Source: Pomacea canaliculata
Taxonomy: Eukaryota > Mollusca > Gastropoda > Architaenioglossa > Ampullariidae
Length of the DNA stretch: 64,000 nt
Direction: 5' to 3'
Assembly: GCF_003073045.1 (NCBI RefSeq)
Contig: NC_037598.1
Span: forward strand, 10,037,543-10,101,542
Below the pieces are notes generated by a model, which saw only the letters and a list, made by a program, of their open reading frames with translations, searched no databases and was not told where the DNA came from. Each line of letters starts with the position of its first letter. Position 1 is the stretch's first letter. This document shows, one piece after another, positions 50,271-62,166 of the stretch. The translations under genes were made by a program, and so were the position numbers.

Positions 50271-51339
50271 CACCACTCACATGTTTGAAGTATCGACAGT
50301 GCCTCATTGATCCTCGACAGGATCTCATCCGGAGATGACAGACGTTGATGCATTGGATGACATTTGTGTGAGAGGGTATAGGTGTGCGTGCGTGTTTAAT
50401 GTCGTTTTATGGGTGTGCATGTTTATATATATACACACCATGTTATGTTCACATGTATAAATTATTCTGTGAGCAAAAGAAAGATTGATTGAAGCTTTAG
50501 TAATTGTAAGAGCGCGCCAGCCGATGATTTCGCGTAAGGATGGCGAAGAAATGAGAGATAATGGACTTTATTTTGAAAAAAATATATTTGGGTGCTGTTG
50601 AGAGACGCCGACGACCTGATTTATGAATAAAATTTCAAATACCAAGCTTGTAAAATGTAACTGATTTCGGTGTTTGTATGTCTGTGCGGATTTTGCTGTT
50701 GTTGAGGGAAGCACTAATCTCTCTAATACAGATTCCGCTTTCTTAATGAAAAGATAATTCAGAAAAACGGGCTTTTATCTTTTAATCTCTGCGTAATTAT
50801 CAGCACAACACGTGCTAAACGTTTCTTTTCAACTTTCTTTCTTTTTTTAAAACGTGATGGTCGGGAAAATGGGTGAAAAAAAAGCAGACTCAGATTTACA
50901 CGAGGAAAGTTTATAGAAAGTGCTAGAGTAAGTACACTACCTAGGTCCGAAGTGTCTACCACGGAGAACAATTTCTTTCACTCTGCTCAACATCAGGACT
51001 AATGCCATTGTTACTCATCTAGCTGTTATGAAACTGTTTCAGTACAAGTACACTGTTTGCAGCTTTGTCGTCGGGGTCATCATACTTTCCCCTTACCACT
51101 ACTGTTACGATTTGTATTTATATATATAGTGTACAGTTGACAAATCGACAGAGAGCAAGCTGACGATGCACTTTGTGAAAATGCTGATTTTTTTTTTTTT
51201 TTTTTTTGAAATTCCGTTATATCATGGATTTTTAAAAATATGTTTACACATCCAAATACCAGGACAGATGATCAACTTGTTTCTAAATCAGTCACGATCG
51301 ACTTTCTTTGTCACTGTCTGTCACATGACTTAACATCTT

Positions 51340-51425
51340 GTTGTATTAACGGTATTGTAAAGCGCACTGTCCTCGCCATCAATGAGTAGGAAAAGTGTGG
51401 AATATAAGTGTATTATTATTATTAT
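51340..51425 (+). mobile_element. SINE 3' tail (ATT-ending type)
   Basis: TATTGTAAAGCGCACTGTCC, then GGAAAAGTGTGGAATATAAG, ending in (ATT)n. It is related in structure to the tail at 10010-10120. The head is not recognised. Confidence 0.55.
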
Positions 51426-52477
51426 TGCGCACTGTTGATGCAGTTGTTGTCAATAACGCATGTGTGGCTGTGGTTAATTGCTGCACTCATTAGCATGAAG
51501 TGCGTTCGTTGTTACCACACACATTCTCCGACTACCGAGCTGTCGAGGTTGTAGTAGGCGCCGCTCGTCTCGAGCATGTCAACCCGACCGGATGGGTCTC
51601 CAAACCACGACACATTCGCCTGTGGTCCTTCTTAGCAACAGCCAAGTCCTTCAGGACTAACTTTCGACAAAAACTATCTCCAGGAAACAGGACTGTAATG
51701 CCCAGACAAACCGGAAGTTTTCTCCGGGCTAAACTGAAGTGAGACTGTCGACTTTCGAATACCGCCTTTGCTGGAGCCCTTGAATCGCTAATTTCTAAGA
51801 TGCTAAGATGCTCGTGACCTTTTTTGTCCTCTTTCGCAAAGCATTCTTAGGCTGACATCTTGTACATCTAGCTTTGGGTTTTGCTTTTTTTTTTCTCTCT
51901 TATGTAACGATTATTATGATGGATGAGTTCTCTCTCTTTCTCTCCCCGTGTGTGTGTGTGTGCTGAAATTCCAAAATTTCTGTAATTTACTTGAACAAGA
52001 AATTAAGCGATTCCTCCCTTTTCTGTCTTCTGAACCCTAGCCTGACATTAATAAGTTAATTAGCTTGTTGTTGACCTTTGTGTCACGTAAAATATTCATG
52101 GCAATTATATTCTGTCAAACAAAGACAATGGTGGGAGAATTAGAGTCACTGAGATTGGAGGCTGCGTGGAAACATTATTTTAAACAGCCCTGATAGAAAA
52201 TCGGAATCCTTTCTAGTTCCGCTTCGCATTTCTTTATGGATCAATAGTCAAAATTCGGTTAATAGTGCTGTTGCCTGATTTCTGGATACAAGGTTTTCCT
52301 ACTGAGAAAACTTTAGTCAAAGGAGTGGGTCAAATCAGACTGTTTTGTGCTTCTTTTTCTCACGGTACTTATTTTTTATCTGGAATAAAAGTGTTCGTAA
52401 AACACTTAAAATGCATTGCACCTATCTTTCACCACACGATTTATTGGGAACTCCCTTCTACACCTCTTCCTCCGTTG

Positions 52478-52652
52478 GGCGGTCCGATGGCACAACGGTT
52501 AGCGCCTGTCACCAATACAGTGAAGATTGGCAGTCCTGGGTTCAGCTCTCGTCTCCTCCACGCTGCTTTTTTCTCTGCATGTGGCATCTGTCTACAGGGC
52601 TGGCTGCCGTGATATAGCTTTAGTTGCTGGCTCGGCGTTAAACACCTGTTCC
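52478..52652 (+). mobile_element. tRNA-derived SINE (family of 13510-13690)
   Basis: Head with A box (TGGCACAACGGTTAGCGCC) and B box (GGGTTCAGCTCTC), and the same 3' end as the other copies (CTGGCTGCCGTGATATAGC, then TTGCTGGCTCGGCGTTAAAC). Flanked by CTTCCTCCGTTG (52466-52477) and CTTCTTCCGTTG (52653-52664), a 12-bp target duplication with one mismatch. Confidence 0.85.
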
Positions 52653-53382
52653 CTTCTTCCGTTGACCTTTGACATCTCATGTTACCCATTACATACCACG
52701 TGGTTAAGAATATGGCGGTTCAGCACGTATTTATTGTCATTATTCCCTCCTGTCCTTCCATCATTTCCTACTTGTTTGCTTCCTGATGAAAAAATTTACT
52801 TTAAAATTTTCAAATAATTCGTTAATTTGCATTCGCGTTCATTTTTTGGTAGTCTAAAAAGTCCAGTAAGTTTTAATGAGATATGATGGGCACCGGAAAT
52901 AACATTTTACAGAATTCGGTGCCGTGGCCCGAGAGCAGTATGTGCGCCGGTAGATAGCGCCATCAGCGAGGTTCCCCAGCAAGTGCATGGACGGACAGTC
53001 TTCCAGATGCAGCATGATGATAAGAGGCAGAAGCGACAGACAAAAATATAGCCCGTAACCTTTGAACCTCAAGGGTTTGACGCCTTTGTCCTGATTGGTC
53101 GGTTCTAGAGTATACTGCTGATCTTTACGATAGAAACGGATAAAGTGTAATTTCCACATCCCCTACAAAGCTTTTTTTCCCCTCAATTTGGAAAGGAATA
53201 ACCGGTCTTAATTTCTCTGTCTTTTGTTCTCCTAATAACGCATTTTGTGCGTCTGTGGCTGACAAACAATCGTCGGTATAAATGAAGGAGGTGTGAAGCA
53301 GCAGAGCTGGAAAAGGAAGAGACCTTTAGCGAGAGTGCAAAAGACCTTGCAAGCACTTGAACTTCGACAGAAGGCGGTTGGC

Positions 53383-54548
53383 ATGGACGTTGCTGTGAAG
53401 TTTTGGCGTCTGTCGCCGCTGCTGCTGCTGTTGCTGGCTTTGAGTGAATTTTCCGTGGTTTCAGCTGTGAGCACTGGTAAGCTGCCATTTCGTGTCTCTG
53501 TAACATTTCGATCTTACTTGAAATTAAACAGATGCATTGAAGTTTTCTAATTTTTTTAAATCTGCATGTTTGATCTGTTGTTTAATTCTTGTACAGAGAC
53601 AGAAATTCCGGATATATACCCAGATTTGGCTATCCATGCTTAGAAACTGGCAGATGAAAGACTGGTGACTCGACTATCTCTGCTTACAAAAAATATTCTT
53701 AGCGTCAATTCCTACAATAACCATAAAATCCTTGTTTTGTGGGTTAATTTTTAATAACTTGCAAGGAACGATTCGTTGGGGCAGAAGCTAGGTAATATGT
53801 GTAAGTATATGTATATATGTGTGAGTTACGGTATGTGCAGATTGCAGCAGCACTGTCATGGACCTGGTTGTGGTAGCTGACTCCTCAACCAGCATCAAGC
53901 GAGCCAATTACAAATTAATGAAGGAGTTTCTGGCAAAAGTTGTGTCCGGCCTTCCCACAGATGACCTCCATGTCCGTATGGCAATAGTGCGCTTTTCGAA
54001 TGAAGTCGACATCATCCTCAATCTGACTCAGTCTGAGACGAACGACAACTTGACAAAAATACTGACCAGCATGGCTTTTGTAGGAGGTATGAGGATTTCA
54101 ATGTTTAGGTTTGAGGGAGAGAGAGAGAATGTTCTTTTGTATACGAACTATGACCACAAGGCGATGAAGCAATTAAAAAAAATGTATGCTTGTTTAAAGT
54201 CACCTATGACAAGCAGAATGCTATCTCTCCCCTGCGCAGGTGGCACCAACACCTATACAGCACTGCAGACGGTCAGAGAACAGATACTCATTCCAGCTAA
54301 TGGCCGCAGACCGGAAGTGCCTGCAGTGGTGCTGGTGGTCACAGACGGCGAGTCATGGAACGTCAATCGCACAAAATCAGAAGCTTCTCTACTGAAGAAT
54401 CTGGACGTCAACATCCTGGCTCTGGGCATAGGGAGCAATGTTTCTTTGAACGAGCTCAATGGCATCTCCAGTGGCTTTGTGCAGAACATCAGCGATTTCG
54501 ACAGCCTCGATGGCATTGTGGATAGCCTCAGGGGCCAACTGTGCAAAA
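53383..54548 (+). CDS. secreted VWA-domain protein (first VWA unit; 3' end not found)
   Basis: Exons 53383-53476, 53841-54086 and 54240-54548. Exon 1 is a signal peptide (MDVAVKFWRLSPLLLLLLAL). Exons 2-3 form one von Willebrand factor A domain, most like those of matrilins and collagen VI. The metal-ion-dependent adhesion site is intact: VVVADSSTSI (DxSxS), GGTNTYTAL (Thr) and VVTDGES (Asp). The domain ends GQLCK at a phase-1 donor (GTGAGT at 54549), so the coding sequence must continue. Nothing convincing follows before the next signal-peptide exon. The open phase fits the acceptor at 56855, so this unit and the next could be one gene with two VWA domains. Extracellular adhesion or matrix binding is the family role; the ligand is unknown. 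Confidence 0.8.
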
Positions 54549-56472
54549 GTGAGTCAAAGAAAATACACAAATGGAGATGCGTTAGTGTGTGTGTATGCGT
54601 GTCGGTTTGTCCATTTGTTAATCAGTTCGACAATCTGGGACTGCTTTGGTCTCACCGTGTACTGTCTGGTGCTATCTTGTGTCATCCGGTATAGTTCGGA
54701 AATGGGTCTGACGAGGGCTTCAGTTATTTTTGTGTAGTGGCGTTTCCCTCGTCTCGGTTCGACTAAATACTTTAAGGTTGAGGACATATTCTATGATATG
54801 TCAGATGTAAACGAGATGCTTTAGGGGAAAGAGAGGAGCGCGCTGTGACGATTCAGTTTATCTACGTGACTACAGTTGACATCCGTCTGGTGTAATAGAT
54901 GGACAGATATCACAGAAGACTAGCGGGCGCACGCACAGACCCACGCACACACATAAAAGCACGCATTTTATTCAGCTTCTCGTGTCAGTTGAGATAGTTA
55001 CGTTTCAAAGGAGGAATCGGATCGCTACGCTACAAAGCCGCTAAAAACTTTCAAGAAAACAAACAAACAAACAAACAAAAACACCCCAATGGATTGTCCA
55101 AGTCATATACTCGCACCAAATATCTTTAAGAGATATTGCATTGTATATATAAAACTCTTATTGGGAGTAGCATGCACATTGTCACAGCTTTGGGTCAAAA
55201 GTAAATGACAAATTTGCTTTTTAGTTAACGGAATCGAATTTTATCTGTCACGCCCCACTGCATACTGACATTCCCTATGCTGACTGATCAAGGGGAGACC
55301 ACCTATTCACGTCCGTGGGTAGACAACTCCGGGAACAGCTTTACTAACATGTGGGTAGAGCCCTCTCTCGAATTTAGAAAGAAAAGATCTGCTGCAGAAT
55401 ACAAACATGGACTAAGGCAAGCAGGCAAACAAGAATTAAAACATTCGCCAAGCCTGATAAATAACGGAAACTTAAAGGACTAGTAGGGTGCAGATTTTTA
55501 TTCTGATCACTGAATAAATCTCATTGCAAGATACTGTTTCCCAAATCAGGGTGAATACAGGCGTCTCGGCATATACGACATCACCCTGTACAGAAAGAGG
55601 TAAAATTGTGACGTCACGTTTGTACACAGATACACCATAATTATGTGTCCCGCTGAGACTTTCAAACATATCCATGTCCTTGTACCCAGTATATCTAATC
55701 CTTACCTCTTTGTCCTTTAAAATGTTGTTTTTGTATAAACGATTTATAAAATATGATGATCTATATTTTTTTCGTTCTTTTCCTCTTCTACAAATACACT
55801 TATCTCGCGGTGCACAGGCACGCGATGTCTGTATCCATGGACGGTTACTCTTGTGAACCGCTGCTGTATGCAAACAGAAAAAAACAAACACCAAAAACGG
55901 AACATAATTTTGCTTCTTGTTTGGCTAACTCAGTAATGAAAGAAAAATCAACTAAGATTTTCTCTCATTACAGTTTTCTCTCGCTTTAAAATGTATTAAA
56001 GATGATCATAAACCTTCAAGAATTCAATGAATATTGACTTCCTTCAATCACAACAAAATACCAAAACCTCAGTGATTCATAATATGAGTAATCAATAAAC
56101 ATAATATTCTCAAGTATTTTGATCAAACAATGTTGTGTAAAATAAAGAAAAGTATTGGAGACATTTTTCAACTGGCTTAACGATTATAAATGCAAATATT
56201 ACCAATATTGAACTTGCTGATAGGGAGCTCAATATTTTGTAGTAATCTCGTAAAGTGAAAAGTTACCGCCCAATGTTTCCGCTGCTTAGTGACTGCAGGA
56301 TGTCACCCACGACCAGTGCGCACAGAGAGAAAGGAAGTCCGTGAGTTTTGCACACGCATATCTATATTTAATAGAAACATCAGTAGTCAGGCGCCTGCAG
56401 GCTATTTAAGTCCCGGGAGTGAAAAGTGGACGCCAGACCAGTCAGTGTGTTGCTTATCTCGCGGCACGGAAA
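54549..56472. other. stretch between the two VWA units
   Basis: No coding exon recognised. Contains an (AAAC)n run near 55060-55079, CA-rich patches near 54930 and, at its right end, a promoter-like segment. It is either intergenic or a long intron, depending on whether the VWA units are one gene. Confidence 0.4.
56402..56472 (+). promoter_or_regulatory. candidate TATA promoter of the second VWA unit
   Basis: CTATTTAA at 56402-56409 lies about 70 bp upstream of the ATG at 56473, followed by a short GC-rich leader. This spacing fits a TATA box with a transcription start near 56435. Confidence 0.4.
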
Positions 56473-59400
56473 ATGTTTTTCATTGTGTTGATGTTGACTT
56501 CGTTGTTGACCTATAAACCGGTCGCCGGAGAAACAAGTGAGTTAAAGACTAGCAAACACAGATTAATTTAATTTAAAAATATGATTTTTGTTCCAGGAAT
56601 CAAACATTGCATGCAGCATGTCTGTGGCTTATTTGGAAAGCTGTTCTTTTTTTCTTGCTGGCTAGGGATTTTGCTAGCCACGGAGCGGATGACGGGAACT
56701 GATCTTGACACAGTATGAATGTGAGAAAAAGTCACTGGAGCCAACTGTGTAGGAGTTGGTGCCTGAAGTGGAGACGGGGCCACCACGATTAGAGCAGTTT
56801 TCGTATAATTTATTGGCGGTTCCTTGATATCATGATACAAATTTATTTTTTCAGCCGCGGTGGAAAGCATCAGTGTCAGAACTACCTTGACCTCTGAAAG
56901 TGGATCGTCACCAGCGTTGGACACTGCAGTAACTTTCCCGATCGCTGATGATACATCGTCATCTGGACTGGACCCTACACCAGGACCCACGATCGCTGAT
57001 GATACATCTTCACCTGCGCTGGACCCTACACCAGCCCCTACGATCGCCGATGATACATCTTCACCTGCACTGGACCCTACACCAGCCCCCACGATCGCCG
57101 ATGATACATCTTCACCTGCGCTGGACCCTACACCAGGCCCCACGATCGCCGATGATACATCTTCACCTGCGCTGGACCCTACACCAGGCCCCACGATCGC
57201 TGATGATACATCTTCACCTGCGCTGGACTCTACACCAGGACCCACGACCTCTGATAAAACCTCGTCAACCGTGTTGGACTCTACACCTGGCCCTATCACA
57301 GATGATACATCGTCACCTGGACTGGAATCTACACCTGGCCCCACGATCGTTGATGACACATCGTCACCTGCGTTGGACTCTACATTAAATTTCATACCTG
57401 TAACTCCTCATTCTGCTGGCTTAAGCACCTCTGACCTCCGAAGTAAGCATTTACAGATCTTGAAGGCAGACGTCCTTCTTTCTTAAGTTATTTTTTCCTT
57501 TCTTTCTTTTTGCTCTTATTTCTTCTCTTTTTTTTATTTCTATAGTTTTCTTTATTGGCCCTTTATTTTTTCTCCTATTTTCCCTTTCTTTACCTTGTTT
57601 TGATTCACTCTTACTTATCTCTCTTCCATTCTCCCTATTATTCATGTAATCCTTCTATTGATTTCTTTGTTGTACCTAATCATTTTCTTTCCTTGTTCAC
57701 CTCTCTTTATTTTGATTGCTTTAAATTATTTTTTTTCTTTAGTTCCTTTTGTTTCTCCCTTAATTTACTTATTGCTCTATTTTCGTTTCTAAGTCCATTG
57801 AGTTCTGTACAGCAAACAGCCTTTTTCTTTTCTTCATTCCTTGTTTCCTTTCTGTACCCTATTACTCCCGATTCATTTTTTTCTTTCGTTTATTTTTTTT
57901 CCCTGTTTTGAACTTTTCTTTCTTGTTTCAGAACATTTTATAGTTACTTAAGTTCCTGTTGTATTTAATATCTCACACACACACTTATGCGTATACAAAT
58001 GTTTGTATTTATTTCTTTAAAAAATGCTTTTCAATAATCTAATGCTTACTTCACGGATATGTGCTGGCTACGACAGCGGTCACCAAGAAATATACTAAGC
58101 CCCCTCGATGCATACATGGTCGGTAGTTTCAATTACTTGACAACACGTAGGCTGAGTGTAGCGGTGAGCACAGGGCTTGACCTCTGCGCAGCACATGCGT
58201 CACGCCAAGTGGCCGGCACTCGAGCGCCGCGTGCTGGGCGTCCAGTTGCAGCAGCCATCTGTTATCTCGAGGAAGCAAAGCGTATCCGTGGCTGGATCTG
58301 TCACAGCCAGACCTCAGCCATCGCACTCGACCCTGTGGCCCCTAAAGGAGCAGCGCAGCAATATGGGTGCTAGCGAGACAAGTGTTCACTTATCGGAATA
58401 TAAACATGTAAACAGTCAAGGATACGTTGCCCACACGCCACTTTCTGTCTCAAACATCAGATACAAAGATTTATAAGTGCCTATCATCAACCCTTTCGTA
58501 TCTCTTTCTGTTGTACATCTTCTCGCCGAACGGTACACATTATCTAAGTAGGTGTTTAAAGAGCTTAATTACTCAGATCATTCACAGTTAAATAAACGAT
58601 TATATAATTATATTGCTATCTAGCTAAGCGTCACTTGAAAATATAAGTTTGAAGGATTTACAGTAATCCCCAATGTGTTATTGCCAGTCCTGCTGGAGCA
58701 CCACAGAAGGCTATCATGTTGCTGGCGCACCTTAGTTCTGTGGTCTTAGCTTTGTACCGGAAGTCCTGCAGGATGTCATCTGCTTACATGATAACGTGTC
58801 ACAGTCACTCGCGTTCCCACAAACGCCTGGACATTTGTGTTCTTTTCTACTCAAAAACCTCTAGGCTTGTATATATTTAATAATTTTAACCAATTAAAAA
58901 ACACAAAAAATGTTAAAAGATAATTCCCTAGTAAACATACATTAATTAACCCTATCTACTACCTAAGATATATTATTATTACTTATTAAGGATCTCTAAT
59001 TCTAAACACAGTCCTGAGAGAAAGTTCTTTTCTTGAAGTTTAATTAGTTAACAGTTAATTTAAATTGTATCCCCCACTTTCTTGTTCCACTATCTAATAA
59101 AGAATCCCGATTAGTCATTGACAAAGACATTCATCTGTGTATCAGGGTGCTTCGAGCAGCGGGTGGACCTTGTTTTCGTGGTAGATGCCTCCTACAGTGT
59201 GAAAGAGGAGAACTTCGAACGGGCCAAGTCTTTCATCAACAAAATTGTAAGTGGCCTTCCCATTGGCCAGACTGCCGTGCGTGTGGCACTAGTCCGATTT
59301 GACAGAGATGTCTCAATTATCAACCATTTCTTGGACAACCTGCAAGCTGTCACAGACTCAGTGTGGAACATGACATACCCGGATGCTGCTGGTACGAACA

Positions 59401-61235
59401 CCGGTGGAGCACTGAAGGAAGTCAGAGAAAAAGTAATGTACTACTCATTTGCATGTTTGCTATTTTGTGTGATAAATACACAAGAGATAGAAAAGCTTTC
59501 TTAATTAAAGATATTAGAAAAGGGACACGAAGATGTTCCTTACAATTCCTTGTTATTCCAAGGGGCATATAATTGATACTATTTCTAGCAAATTTGTTTT
59601 CACAAAACATTTATTTTTGCATTCCTCCATTTTATTTAAATATTAACGTATAATTTAAATAATTATTTCCATGCATTTGTGTGTGAAAAGATTTAGTAAT
59701 CAATAACTCTGGAAACGACGACTTTTGAAATTTACATTTCATCCTTAACTGAGTGATGTATAAAAATTGTCTCCAGGTTTTTGATGTTCGCAAGGAAGAC
59801 GGCGTGAAGGACATAGTGATCACTATCACCGATGGGGAGAGTGATCAAGTCGATGTGACAGAAGAACAAGCAAGTCTTTTGCGTGACCAAGGGGCACAAC
59901 TTGTCTGGCTGTACATCTACAAAGGAGGGGGGCCGCTAGAGGATGAGAAAAATTTTATGGAGGAACAGGGAGACTCAGTGATCGTGGTCGACCACTTTGA
60001 TAAACTCACAGACGATATTGTTTCAAAGGATGCTTGTGGCTTCTTGTCCAGGTAAAAAAAAAATCAAAAACATTCTTTTTAGTTTTGATGTTCTTTATTT
60101 TTAGTTTTTAGGAGCTAAAACATGTGGTAGAGCTTTTGGATACCCTGAAACACCTTAGGCTTAAGTAATTATTTTTATAGAGGTCTTCTTGGGTACTGTT
60201 CCCTTCTTATTATCTCTCACAAGCCCTGCTTACTTCACCTTTAAAACTCTGTCTTTCTTTCTTTATTCTTACTGTTGTTTGCGTCTTGCACTTAATTGTT
60301 TTTATTATTACAAATTTTTATCATTATTAATTTATTATTACTGTAAAGTTCACATCTAATGTATTCTCAATTTCTTGTCTTGTGCTTAGACCAGACTACA
60401 CCTTCTACAACAACTTCTACCGTACTCACAACGGACATTCAGACTACGAATCCGTCTACAGCAGTCGCTTCAACTGAGGACGACAGTACGACAACAGCTT
60501 CTGTGGACTTCCTGGTCTCGACAACCAGAACAGTCAGTCACAGTGACAGAGCAGCCTTCCATAACAACAGAATCGTCAGTCGTTTCGAGCAGCTGGTCTG
60601 CATCCGCAATAGCAGAATCTCCAACCTCCGACATTTGGTTTCCTGACGCGGAAATGACGTCAGAGGCCAATCTCATAACGTCGCCAACAGAAAAGTTTGA
60701 CCTCCCTGTCACCCACGATGCTGCTGATCTCACGGTCTTGACGTTGTCGACCGTCTTACGTGGGCAGTGGACGACGGCTGTTGCGGATGCCACCCATTCT
60801 ACCACGGAACAAACAAACGAGTCATTGACAGAAGAGCAGGACGACGAGTCTGGTCTCGTTCAAACGTGGACACCGCCCTCGTCTCCGGCAGCTGTGCGCA
60901 TGACTACTTACAGCACCGAGCTGACAACAACATCGCAGACGGCACAGCAGCAGTCGACTACGACAGAAGAGAAAACATCGCCGTCTGCCACGACTCAGGC
61001 TGGCTCCACGTTAGGAGGATTCACATCAGCGACAGAGGAGTCCAGCGAGGGTTTGCGGGAAGGTTCGTTAGTGTCGAACGGGGATAAACCATGGCACCAA
61101 GACTGGCCCTTCATTGTTGGCGTCACAGCTGGCGTTGTTGGCATTGCTGCTTTGAGCACTGGCTTCTTGATTTTTCTCCTTCGACGCAGACGACAAGGAC
61201 ACCATGACATTACCCCAGCATCGGCAGCATCGTGA
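56473..61235 (+). CDS. VWA-domain membrane protein with repeat array and mucin-like stalk
   Basis: Exons: 56473-56536 (signal peptide MFFIVLMLTSLLTYKPVAGE), 56855-57442 (acidic Thr/Ser/Pro-rich repeat array), 59146-59432 and 59777-60051 (one VWA domain), and a last exon from about 60390 to the stop at 61235. The MIDAS is intact: VVDASYSVKEE, AGTNTGGAL and TITDGES. The last exon codes for a Thr/Ser-rich stalk, then a transmembrane helix (WPFIVGVTAGVVGIAALS, through TGFLIFLL) with a short basic tail LRRRRQGHHD. Fit is imperfect in the last exon: the T/S-rich frame at about 60389-60525 differs from both the frame expected after exon 4 and the frame of the transmembrane segment. An acceptor at 60395 keeps one frame open to the stop but makes the first 45 residues Gln/Leu/Arg-rich. 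Product is likely a cell-surface adhesion or matrix receptor. Confidence 0.75.
56941..57393 (+). repeat. nine 51-bp (17-aa) coding tandem repeats
   Basis: Units follow the consensus IADDTSSPALDPTPGPT; the first starts at 56941 and the second at 56992, period 51 bp. The seventh unit is 16 residues and the last three are the most diverged; the middle units are nearly identical in DNA. All three plus frames and one minus frame stay open through it. Confidence 0.95.
57485..57935 (+). other. long pyrimidine-rich tract in an intron
   Basis: About 450 bp dominated by T and C on the plus strand, with runs such as CCTTTCTTTCTTTTTGCTC. It yields a Phe-rich open frame that is not a gene. Lies in the intron between the repeat exon and the VWA exon. 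Confidence 0.6.
58050..58380. other. unexplained GC-rich island in an intron
   Basis: Clearly more GC-rich than its AT-rich surroundings, with several CpG-containing sites (CGAGCGCCGCGTG). Frames are open on both strands; a minus frame reads GRGLAVTDPATDTLCFLEIT. I recognise no family. Could be a fragment of a foreign element or an enhancer. Confidence 0.4.
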
Positions 61236-62160
61236 AGAGGACAACGATAATTCTGTGTACATAATCAATATGGCCTTCAAGTCGAAACACGAAGAAAAAC
61301 ATGTTAAATTCCGGTTTTTAAAACTCTCTCTCCAGATGTACTTCTTGCAAAGATATGTAAACACTACAAGAGATGCTCTAAGAAAGATCACCTCACTGAC
61401 TGTTTGACATTTTATCAAGATAGCCGTCTTTATTCAGAATGGATGTCAATGACTGGAATATCTGTGAGTGCAAGTGCGCGTCTTTTTGAAACTGAGCAAA
61501 CAACAGACAATACTTGATAGCTTATTTTTGTATCTTGGGCTGTTGTACAAATGTGGTCGATCTGACTTTTTTTTGTAAATACCTTTAATTGTATCTTCAG
61601 ATGTTGTTTATGCTGTGTTTGCTTTTGATGCGGATATCATATCATGCACGTACACTCGACATTTGGAGGTTTCTACTTCGGAAGAACTGGATAGAGAGCT
61701 CTCAGTGTACACACGGTGTAAAGATACTGTAATGTACTGTTACATCCACCATTGCAGCTTATGTCGGTATTTGTAATGTCCAGGCTCGAGTATTGTACCT
61801 CTCTGGTTGTTGATCTCCTTGACCACCTGCTCGACGAGCTCTAGAGAACTTAGAAGGATGCTGCTTGGATTGTATTCCGGAAGCAGAAGGCTGATCATGT
61901 CAATGTACTTCTGAATTCTATGAAAACATGAGAATGTATAGTTTGTTCAACTGATAAAAGGTTGACAAGTTACCGATTATTTTGCAGAAAAGTTTTTGGT
62001 CGATACATCGAGAAAGAACATTTTCGAAATCGGATGTGTATATTGTTTTATAGTAAATGTAAATGTTACTGAAATCTTGCGCAAGAATGTATAATATGGA
62101 ATATAAAATAGGATTTCTTTCCCTTTAGTTAGCACTTGTTTCACATTATTATGTGTAGGA

Positions 62161-62166
62161 AATAAA
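62161..62166 (+). terminator. candidate poly(A) signal of the VWA membrane protein
   Basis: AATAAA about 930 bp after the stop codon at 61235, in an otherwise gene-free AT-rich stretch (61236-63069). Motif only. Confidence 0.35.

Larger units (their letters stand above)
48524..53382. other. intergenic stretch after GLYCTK copy 2
   Basis: About 4.9 kb. It holds a YY1-type element at 48926, one possible minus-strand coding exon at 50050-50270, a SINE tail near 51340-51425 and a complete SINE at 52478-52652. I see no other coding sequence; an open frame at 49852-50235 is the antisense shadow of the possible exon. Confidence 0.45.

Noticed and set aside
52478-52560. tRNA-like sequence with A and B boxes
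   Set aside because: The same unit recurs with a constant non-tRNA 3' body and target-site duplications, so it is a SINE, not a tRNA gene.
56568-57395. 275-codon minus-strand open frame (VGPGVxSSAGEDVSSAI repeats)
   Set aside because: It is the antisense shadow of the 51-bp coding repeat, which has no stops in this frame. The plus frame has a signal peptide, splice sites and a VWA domain.
57555-57911. 118-codon Phe/Leu-rich plus frame
   Set aside because: Low-complexity product of a pyrimidine-rich intron; no splice or start context.
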